Assembly (NCBI RefSeq): GCF_014322765.1
Contig: NZ_JAASTZ010000004.1
Span: forward strand, 62,001 to 126,000
Direction of reading: 5' to 3'
DNA: 64,000 bases
Source: Listeria immobilis
Lineage (GTDB): Bacteria; Bacillota; Bacilli; Lactobacillales; Listeriaceae
Shown one piece after another: positions 57,992 to 64,000 of the stretch (positions are counted from its first letter, which is position 1; every line of letters starts with the position of its first letter). The notes below the pieces were generated by a model. The model had not been told where the DNA came from. It worked only from the letters and a program-made list of their open reading frames with translations, and did not search any database. The position numbers and the translations under genes were made by a program.

Positions 57992-59290
57992 CTATGCTGC
58001 TTTTACACGATCGTTCGCTTTTAAGAATGGTAAATACAGAAGTACACAAACTCCAATTAAAAAGATTTGGAATACAGCTGCTCGCCAGTCTCCACCAGTT
58101 GCGAGGAATCCTGATACCACAACCGGAGTCGTCCACGGAACCAAAACAACAACTTCTGAAATCAGTTGGAGTTTTGTCGCTAAATACGCTAGACCTAAGC
58201 ATAATGGTGTAGAGATAATAAATGGAATCATTAAACTTAAGTTATAAACAATTGGTAGTCCGAAAACAACCGGTTCATTAATATTAAATAGACCTGGAGC
58301 AGAGGAAAGTGTTGCAATTTCACGATAATCTTTACGTTTAGACCAGATAAAGATAGCGATTAATAAGGCAATTGTATTTCCGCCTCCACCCATAACACCA
58401 AAAATATCACGGAAAGTTGTGTTAATAATATGTGGAATTTCTGCATGATTAGCAAACGCCGTCATATTTTCTTGCATATTAGCGAGAAGTACAGGATCCA
58501 TAATTGGACCAAGAATACCACTTCCAGCAATACCGATAGAATAAAGCATTTGAGAAATCGTCATTAACGTTAGGAACCCTGGCACGCTAGTTACAAGGAA
58601 TGTTAATGGTTTTTGAATAAGCGTGCTAATTAATGAATACAAGTTTAGACTGAATAGTGTCGCCACTAAGAAAGAGATAAATGCAAAAATAAGAACTGTT
58701 AACATTGTTGGGATAAGCACATTAAATGACTTAATAACTGCTGGCGGAACACTATCTCCTGAAATATGAATCTTCATTTTTTCGCTCTTCGAAAGACGAA
58801 TAAACACTTCTGTTGAAAGTAATGCCGTAACAATACCAACAAACATCCCTGCAGAACCCATTAATGAAAGTGGTAATACACCAGTCACTTCAACTGTTTT
58901 TTCTGCGCCCATTGGAACTACTTCTGTAATAGCAGGTACAAAAATAACAATTAAAGCAATCGTCATAAGTGCTGGAGCAAAAGGATTTTCAAATTTACGA
59001 TTTTGCGCTAGGAAATAAGAAACGGATGCGCCAATTAAAATAGTGATTATTCCAAGCGTCCCGTTTACAATACTATTACCTAGGTTTTGCCAAGTAGTTA
59101 GTGTTTCTGAACTAATAATGGCGGACATAAAACCATCCGGCTTGATAATTACGTTATTAATTAAAACCATAAATCCTGCTAACATAATAAAAGGTAAAAT
59201 AGTAGCAAATGCATCACGCATGGACTTCAAATGAATTTGATTTCCAAGCTTCTGCGATAACCAACTTAATTTCTCGATGAATTTTTTCAA
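57992..59290 (-). CDS. PTS lactose/cellobiose-type IIC permease
   Basis: 432-aa polytopic membrane permease with about ten hydrophobic segments. The motif GGGGNTIALLIAI and the region FNINEPVVFGLPIV are typical of cellobiose/chitobiose IIC, the latter near the sugar site. The start is a TTG at 59290 behind AAGGAGG. It is the first gene of the IIC-IIB-bgl-IIA operon. Confidence 0.92.
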   Translation of the reverse strand: MKKFIEKLSWLSQKLGNQIHLKSMRDAFATILPFIMLAGFMVLINNVIIKPDGFMSAIISSETLTTWQNLGNSIVNGTLGIITILIGASVSYFLAQNRKFENPFAPALMTIALIVIFVPAITEVVPMGAEKTVEVTGVLPLSLMGSAGMFVGIVTALLSTEVFIRLSKSEKMKIHISGDSVPPAVIKSFNVLIPTMLTVLIFAFISFLVATLFSLNLYSLISTLIQKPLTFLVTSVPGFLTLMTISQMLYSIGIAGSGILGPIMDPVLLANMQENMTAFANHAEIPHIINTTFRDIFGVMGGGGNTIALLIAIFIWSKRKDYREIATLSSAPGLFNINEPVVFGLPIVYNLSLMIPFIISTPLCLGLAYLATKLQLISEVVVLVPWTTPVVVSGFLATGGDWRAAVFQIFLIGVCVLLYLPFLKANDRVKAA

Positions 59291-59320
59291 TTTCTTAAAC
59301 CTCCTTAGATATTACAATAA

Positions 59321-59334
59321 GTGTAGCGCTTTCT
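59321..59334 (-). promoter_or_regulatory. cre-like site of the PTS operon
   Basis: AGAAAGCGCTACAC on the minus strand matches the CcpA box TGWAARCGYTWNCW at 11 of 14 positions, including all central bases. It lies some 30 bases before the IIC start, in the promoter region. Glucose repression via CcpA is inferred. Confidence 0.5.
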
Positions 59335-59390
59335 TTCTAGTAAATAAATCCAGTCTTTTTCCCCATTAACTTAGTAGATGCGGAAATAAA

Positions 59391-59432
59391 GAAAAAAACT
59401 CCCATTTTTCTGTTTAAAAAGGAGCTTTTCTT
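59391..59432 (-). terminator. terminator after the PRD regulator
   Basis: GCTCCTTTTT and AAAAATGGGAG pair with one bulge, followed by TTTTTTT on the minus strand. Confidence 0.7.
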
Positions 59433-59447
59433 ATTGAAGTTATCTTC

Positions 59448-61361
59448 TTAAATCGTTCGCAGCACACGCATAAAGCTATCAAAATCGGTTACTCGTTTAA
59501 GTTCATTCATCGCTTTAGGGTTTTCTACTAAATCGCTAATTAGCGTATAGAGCGTCGCCAATCGCTTTTGTTCTTCATTTTTTACCGCTAACATAAAAAC
59601 TACTTGCGCTCGCTTTTCCTCGTTCCAATCTACTCCAGCAGGACAAATACATACTGCAATAACTGTTTCTAAAACTTCCGCTTCCACTGGATGAGGGGCA
59701 GCAAGTCCATTCCCCAAATAAGTCGGCACAATTTCTTCGCGTTCAATAAGTGATGGCAAGTAATCAGCACCAACTAGCTGCTTTTGTCGTAAAAGTCCCG
59801 CTAAATCAGCTAATATTTCTGCTTTATTTGTTTTCGTACTAATTAAAAACAGTCCTTCACGAAAAATTTTTTCGAATTCTAATTGGTTTTCCGCTTCATC
59901 TGTTTTCAATAATAAAGAAATGTTTTCAATATCTTCTTTCGTTAAAAATGGCGATACTTGGACTACTGGATGTCGTGTTGTTTGTAATGGAACTGTTGAA
60001 ATAACAAAGTCACAAGAGGTCCCCTTCGTTTTATAATCCTTAAATGAATATACTCCGACAATATCCAAGCTCCCAGCAAATTGTTTTCTTACTTTAGACT
60101 CAAGTAATTGGGATGTTCCTAGGCCAGAAGCACAAACTATTAACACTTTTTGCTTTTGATGTACGAATTCTTTATCAAGTCCATATAAAAAATGAATGGC
60201 TAAATAACCTGCCTCCGCCTCATTAACCTCGGTTTTTAGCTCTGTTTCTAATACATCTTTTGCCACTAAACCTAGTTCAAACGCAAATGGATAGTTCTCT
60301 TTTAAATTTTCCAAATAAGGATTTTGGATGTTCATTTTAAATTTAATTCGATTAATGGCTGGTTTTAAATGCAGCGCAATATTTGAAACCATCTTACGGT
60401 CTTGCTGAAAGTCATAACCATACAGCCGTTTAATTTGCTCCAATATTTTATCCACAATGATATATTCACGGTAATTATTAAATCCACTTTTCCAATTTTT
60501 CGCGCTTAAATGTAATAAAATATAGGAAATCTCACTTTCTGGAAAATGAATTTTTTCCGCAAGTTCAATTTCTTTCATGATTGTTTGTGCCGCTCGTAAT
60601 TCAGACATACTAAATTCAATATCTTCTAAATCGGTTGCCGTAATATAACAGTTTTCTTTGACACGTGAAACGGCAATTGCAATATGGATAATTAAATTTT
60701 TAACGGAAATATCTGTCATATGAATATTATATTTCGCTACATTGGAGACAACAATTTCGAGCATTTTTTCTAAACTTACATCATGAAAAAAAGTTCTTTC
60801 TGTTTCCGTGATTAGCGGGGTAGCAGATTCTGCAAGTAAATATCTAGAGTAACAAAAACGAATTGCTAATTCTGTCCCAGAAATCCGGATACCGTAACCT
60901 GCCCTTCTTTCAACAGATAATGAATAATTTTTCAGCTTTTCCTTTACTTCTAAAATATCGGAATTTATGGTTGACTTACTGACGAAAAGTTCTTCTGCAA
61001 GTGTTTCCAGCTTAACGTAATCATTTTTTAATAATAAATAACGAATAATATAATCTGCTCGCTCTTCTGCAAACATGGGAACAATATTCATATTTGATTG
61101 TCCGGTGGAATCGTCTAACAGCAATTCTTGAAGTGCCTTTTCATCTTCTATAATTAAACGATAACCTACACCTGGAAGCGATTCAATTTTGTTTCCAGCA
61201 ACTTGTAGTAAAGGATTAATAGCCTTAATATCATTCCGAATTGTTCTAGGGGTGACCGCTAATGATTCACCAATCTCTCTTCCACTAATATAGGACATTC
61301 TTAAATAAAGCATATGGACTATTTTGCGCCATCTTGGCAATAATAATTGGGAACTACTCAT
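59448..61361 (-). CDS. PRD-containing LicR-type transcription activator
   Basis: 637-aa multi-domain activator. Its domains are: N-terminal HTH_11 (SYISGREIGESLAVTPRTIRND), a second Mga-type helix-turn-helix (LETLAEELFVSKSTINSDI), two PRDs (about residues 180-390), a IIB-like domain with Cys near residue 407 (VCASGLGTSQLL), and a C-terminal IIA domain of fructose/mannitol type with His in GLAAPHPVE. Phosphorylation of these by HPr and the PTS couples its activity to sugar import. Its target is most likely the adjacent PTS operon. Confidence 0.9.
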   Translation of the reverse strand: MSSSQLLLPRWRKIVHMLYLRMSYISGREIGESLAVTPRTIRNDIKAINPLLQVAGNKIESLPGVGYRLIIEDEKALQELLLDDSTGQSNMNIVPMFAEERADYIIRYLLLKNDYVKLETLAEELFVSKSTINSDILEVKEKLKNYSLSVERRAGYGIRISGTELAIRFCYSRYLLAESATPLITETERTFFHDVSLEKMLEIVVSNVAKYNIHMTDISVKNLIIHIAIAVSRVKENCYITATDLEDIEFSMSELRAAQTIMKEIELAEKIHFPESEISYILLHLSAKNWKSGFNNYREYIIVDKILEQIKRLYGYDFQQDRKMVSNIALHLKPAINRIKFKMNIQNPYLENLKENYPFAFELGLVAKDVLETELKTEVNEAEAGYLAIHFLYGLDKEFVHQKQKVLIVCASGLGTSQLLESKVRKQFAGSLDIVGVYSFKDYKTKGTSCDFVISTVPLQTTRHPVVQVSPFLTKEDIENISLLLKTDEAENQLEFEKIFREGLFLISTKTNKAEILADLAGLLRQKQLVGADYLPSLIEREEIVPTYLGNGLAAPHPVEAEVLETVIAVCICPAGVDWNEEKRAQVVFMLAVKNEEQKRLATLYTLISDLVENPKAMNELKRVTDFDSFMRVLRTI

Positions 61362-61411
61362 CCGGATTATCCTCCTCGCACCAATAACATCACTCTAACC
61401 ATAATAGACAA

Positions 61412-61660
61412 TTAACGAATATAGCTGTCTATTTTCTTTTTAACGATTACTTCATCTATTTCGCCTTGCTTAATAAGCTCTTTCATCTGTTCAGTGTAAA
61501 TCACTTTTGCTGCTGCGTCCATTGCTTTTTTTACTGCACCAATTTGCTGCATAATCATTTCGAAGTCGCGTTCTTCTTCAGTCATATTTTTTATTGAGCG
61601 CACATGCCCTTCAATTTTAGCAAATCTTGTTATCAATGCTTTTCGATCAACATGTTCCAT
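61412..61660 (-). CDS. CsoR/FrmR-family repressor without cysteine
   Basis: 82-aa all-helical DUF156 protein (ITRFAKIEGHVRSIKNM, QQIGAVKKAMDAAAKVI). The fold and the DNA-facing basic residues match CsoR/RcnR/CstR/FrmR. However, it has no cysteine at all, so copper (Cys-His-Cys), persulfide and formaldehyde chemistry as known in the family cannot operate. The ligand is unknown. G-rich tracts in its own leader may be its operator. It is 50 bases upstream of the PRD regulator on the same strand. Confidence 0.82.
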   Translation of the reverse strand: MEHVDRKALITRFAKIEGHVRSIKNMTEEERDFEMIMQQIGAVKKAMDAAAKVIYTEQMKELIKQGEIDEVIVKKKIDSYIR

Positions 61661-61661
61661 T

Positions 61662-61711
61662 TATATACCCCCTTACAGTATTTATGATTAATCCCCCTAC
61701 CCAGGTTATTA
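61662..61711 (-). promoter_or_regulatory. G-tract elements in front of the CsoR-like gene
   Basis: On the minus strand GGGTAGGGGG (61694-61703) and AAGGGGGTATA (61664-61674) precede the ATG; the second doubles as ribosome site. CsoR-family operators are G/C tracts flanked by A/T. Autorepression by hiding the ribosome site and promoter is inferred. Confidence 0.4.
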
Positions 61712-61772
61712 ATTTGGCTTCATTGAGCGGTTTATAATTCTATAATACCATATAATATAAATACCCTCAAAA

Positions 61773-61797
61773 AAAGAAGCGTTTAAACACTTCTTAA
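61773..61797 (-). terminator. terminator after ytnP
   Basis: AAGAAGTGTTTAAAC and GTTTAAACGCTTCTT are self-complementary with two mismatches; TTTTTTT follows. It overlaps the ytnP stop codon. Confidence 0.75.
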
Positions 61798-62642
61798 GTT
61801 CGATTATTAATTTGGTAACTCTGCTGAATTTCTCCATTTGCAGCTATTTTAACAGCCCGGAATCTTGCATCATGATAAGATAAAAACCAATAATTTTCTC
61901 CAAATGTTTTTTCAAAAATAGTTTGTTTTGCGGCAATGGATGTCATTGGATAATCATCATATGCGGTAACCCAAAGAACATTTTGGTGAGCAAATGTTGG
62001 AAAAATATCCGCCATATGAACAGCTTTTTCTCCGTTTGATTCCAACCAAATAATTGCATGTCCCTCACTATGCCCTCCAGTAAGTTCCATTTTTATCGCT
62101 TTATTGATTTGTATTTCCTTTTCAAAAGTATGAATTTGTGACTCAATTTGCTCCCAATTTTCTTTCCAGTATGTCGCTTTGGAACGAATGTTTGGTTGTT
62201 GCATTTCATCCCATTCCGTCTTAGAAGTCCAAATTTCAGCGTTTTTAAAAACAGAATAGTAATCTTCTTTAGAAACACCCGTCAAACCAAGCACATGATC
62301 AAAATGTAAATGTGTCATTAAGACATAATCAATATCTTCTGGAGAGACACCTAGTTTAGCTAAATCTTCCAGTACGTGTGATTCTTCTGTCACACCATAA
62401 TTACGTTTTTGTTTTTCTGTTAAACGATTATTCCCTATTCCACTATCAATTAAATAATTTTTTCCTTCAAATCGAAAATACATTGGATCCGTCACAGTCG
62501 CAAGCTGATTATTTTTATTTGCTGGATATTTTTTCTCCCAAAGTGGCTTAGGTACAACACCAAACATCGCACCTGCATCAAAATGTGTGTAACCGCCTCT
62601 TAACCAATATATCGTAATATCACCAATTTGAATTGTATCCAT
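61794..62642 (-). CDS. ytnP: metallo-beta-lactamase fold lactonase-like protein (YtnP-like)
   Basis: 282 aa, with zinc motif THLHFDHVLGL and further ligands in TGGHSEGHAII and MADIFPT. It is similar to B. subtilis YtnP, a lactonase reported to degrade signalling lactones. The frame is open 60 codons upstream into the end of trmB and its terminator, but GGGAGG before the ATG at 62642 marks the start. Biological substrate here unknown. Confidence 0.85.
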   Translation of the reverse strand: MDTIQIGDITIYWLRGGYTHFDAGAMFGVVPKPLWEKKYPANKNNQLATVTDPMYFRFEGKNYLIDSGIGNNRLTEKQKRNYGVTEESHVLEDLAKLGVSPEDIDYVLMTHLHFDHVLGLTGVSKEDYYSVFKNAEIWTSKTEWDEMQQPNIRSKATYWKENWEQIESQIHTFEKEIQINKAIKMELTGGHSEGHAIIWLESNGEKAVHMADIFPTFAHQNVLWVTAYDDYPMTSIAAKQTIFEKTFGENYWFLSYHDARFRAVKIAANGEIQQSYQINNRT

Positions 62643-62665
62643 TATATATTCCTCCCTTAAAATAT

Positions 62666-62692
62666 AAAAACCAGATGCAGTAAATGCACCTG
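62666..62692 (-). terminator. terminator after trmB
   Basis: CAGGTGCA and TGCATCTG around TTTAC, followed by GTTTTTAT on the minus strand. Confidence 0.8.
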
Positions 62693-62694
62693 AT

Positions 62695-63345
62695 TCATCC
62701 TTCGTCTCTATCAAATTTTGCTTCAAGCCGATAAATCGGAAATCCTTTAGCTGAAAATTTTTCTTCATATTCAGTTTTGATATTTCCTTCATAATCACTA
62801 TTATGTAAATCAAGCGAAACAAAAGTGAGTAGCATATTATAGGCAGAAAACGCTACTAATGAATATTCAAATAAACTGCGATTATCTGTTTTAAAATGAA
62901 TTTCTCCTGCTTTCGGTAAAAGTCGTTCATAAATAGCAAGGAAAGTAGGATTGGTTAGACGACGTTTTGTATGGCGTTTTTTTGGCCACGGATCTGAGAA
63001 ATTAAGATAAATTTGTGCTATCTCCCTCTTCTCAAAACATTCTTCCAATAATTTAGCATCACGAGCCACTAAACGTAAATTGGGTACATCTGCTTCAATT
63101 GCCTTATCTAGTGCAGAAACAAGAACACTTTCAATCATTTCAATGCCAATATAGTTAATAGCTGGATTTGCTTTTGCCATTCCGCTTATAAACTGTCCTT
63201 TTCCAGAACCAATTTCGATATGAATTGGATGATCATTACCAAATACTTCTTGCCATTTTCCTTTTAGTTCTTCTGGGTTTTCAATATAAATTGCTGGAAA
63301 TTCTTGCAATCTGTCTTTAGCCCATGGTTTATGTTTTACACGCAT
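62695..63345 (-). CDS. trmB: tRNA (guanine-N7)-methyltransferase
   Basis: Methylates G46 of tRNA. 216 aa. SAM-binding motif [15 protein letters not shown] near residue 42, and the TrmB signature [15 protein letters not shown] near residue 118. GAGGTG, which lies in the last codons of ytmP, serves the ATG at 63345. Confidence 0.96.
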   Translation of the reverse strand: MRVKHKPWAKDRLQEFPAIYIENPEELKGKWQEVFGNDHPIHIEIGSGKGQFISGMAKANPAINYIGIEMIESVLVSALDKAIEADVPNLRLVARDAKLLEECFEKREIAQIYLNFSDPWPKKRHTKRRLTNPTFLAIYERLLPKAGEIHFKTDNRSLFEYSLVAFSAYNMLLTFVSLDLHNSDYEGNIKTEYEEKFSAKGFPIYRLEAKFDRDEG

Positions 63346-63351
63346 CGTTCT

Positions 63352-64000
63352 TTACACCTCATCATCTTCTATTGCATTTTGAAAAATTTGTTTTGCTCGT
63401 TCATTCGCTTCAAACGATTGATTTAAAGTCAACTGCATCACCGTTTGGCAAATTGTATACCATTTTAATTTGCGATGTAAATCCGGCGTTAAGGTTGTCC
63501 CATATTCAGAAAGCCACTTTTCCCACTCATTACGTGGAATATATTGGTATAAAATCATTCCAATATCATTTGCAGCATCTGCAAGCATTGCACCGTCCCA
63601 ATCTACTAGAAACAATTCATTCTCCTCAGAAATAATCCAATTATTATGATTTACATCTCCATGACAAACGACATAATCCGTCTGTCCAATTGATGGAAGG
63701 TTTAAATCCAAGTATTGTATTGCTTCTATTATAAAAGGTGTCGTATTACTATAGGCAGCTACTTCTGTTTTTAACCGAGCCAGTAGTTGTTCTGCTGAGA
63801 AATAACAATTCTCGATTTTTTCTAGCATATGTTGCAAAGTTTCTGAATGATGAATTTTAGCAAGCAAGGCAGCCACCCTACTTCCATTCATTTCATCCCG
63901 CGTTAAAATATGACAGTTTACCCATTTTTGTGCTGTAATTACATCGCCATTTTCCACACGTCTTGTCCAAACAAGTTTTGGTACAATATTTTCTACAGAA
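63352..64000 (-). CDS. ytmP: YtmP-like phosphotransferase, N-terminus beyond the right edge
   Basis: C-terminal 216 codons of an aminoglycoside/choline-kinase-like protein. The catalytic loop VCHGDVNHNNWI and the metal-binding LVDWDGAMLAD are both present; substrate unknown. The frame stays open to base 64000, so a GTG at 63957 is internal. It ends seven bases before trmB, with which it forms a conserved pair. Confidence 0.85.
   Translation of the reverse strand, partial: SVENIVPKLVWTRRVENGDVITAQKWVNCHILTRDEMNGSRVAALLAKIHHSETLQHMLEKIENCYFSAEQLLARLKTEVAAYSNTTPFIIEAIQYLDLNLPSIGQTDYVVCHGDVNHNNWIISEENELFLVDWDGAMLADAANDIGMILYQYIPRNEWEKWLSEYGTTLTPDLHRKLKWYTICQTVMQLTLNQSFEANERAKQIFQNAIEDDEV

Noticed and set aside
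59291-59447. Sigma-54 promoter for the PTS operon
   Set aside because: No TGGCAC-N5-TTGC type pair is seen, and the regulator is LicR-like, lacking the sigma-54 activation domain of LevR.

Overview
The window is a piece of a low-GC Gram-positive chromosome. Both the proteins and their order point to Listeria. The blocks pfkA-accA-accD-dnaE-nrnA-ytoI-ytkL, argC-J-B-D-F, nifZ-thiI next to ezrA, rpsD/tyrS/ccpA/aroA, ytxH/ytxG, murC-sftA-ytpR-ytpQ-ytpP and ytnP-trmB-ytmP match, from memory, the conserved Listeria/Bacillus arrangement, and the protein sequences look like Listeria sensu stricto. I cannot name the species without a search. No rRNA, tRNA, CRISPR array, integrase or transposase was seen.

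Layout. 1-12 kb: glycolysis and fatty-acid entry (pfkA cut by the left edge, accA, accD), the lesion/lagging-strand polymerase dnaE, nrnA, ytoI, ytkL, an M24 peptidase and ald. 12-20 kb: a stress protein with a sigma-B-like promoter, a lipoprotein carboxylesterase that looks like an accessory insertion, ackA, ytxK, tpx, an RDD protein, sppA and a NAD kinase. 20-25.5 kb: a tightly packed arginine operon behind a perfect sigma-A promoter. 25.6-35.4 kb: thiI/nifZ, ezrA, free-Met-sulfoxide reductase, rpsD with its S4 leader, tyrS with a complete tyrosine T-box, ccpA and the chorismate mutase-DAHP synthase fusion.

35.5-43.4 kb is the unusual part: a type VII secretion LXG toxin locus on the minus strand. 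An intact unit (two small helical partners of Lap1/DUF3130 and Lap2/DUF3958 type, a 528-aa LXG toxin and an immunity gene) is followed by a string of headless toxin-immunity modules. One lacks the first 84 codons but keeps an intact DUF6883-like tail plus a DUF4926-like immunity gene. One is truncated further and frameshifted but keeps an intact immunity gene. Beyond these lie orphan immunity genes and scraps. The modules share near-identical pre-toxin DNA ending at a Lys-Lys-Ala-Ser-Gly junction, a repeat of up to about 140 bp behind immunity genes, and a short box ending on immunity stop codons. This looks like a silent-cassette archive from which new toxin tails could be recombined onto the expressed LXG gene.

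43.8-54.5 kb: sigma-B-driven ytxG-ytxH, an M29 aminopeptidase, a peroxiredoxin, murC, the DNA translocase sftA, ytpR/Q/P and an M42 aminopeptidase. 55-61.4 kb: a sugar-use island (PTS IIA, GH3 beta-glucosidase, PTS IIB and IIC, and a PRD/LicR-type activator) with a cre-like site. 61.4-64 kb: a CsoR-family repressor with no cysteine, then ytnP, trmB and ytmP (cut by the right edge).
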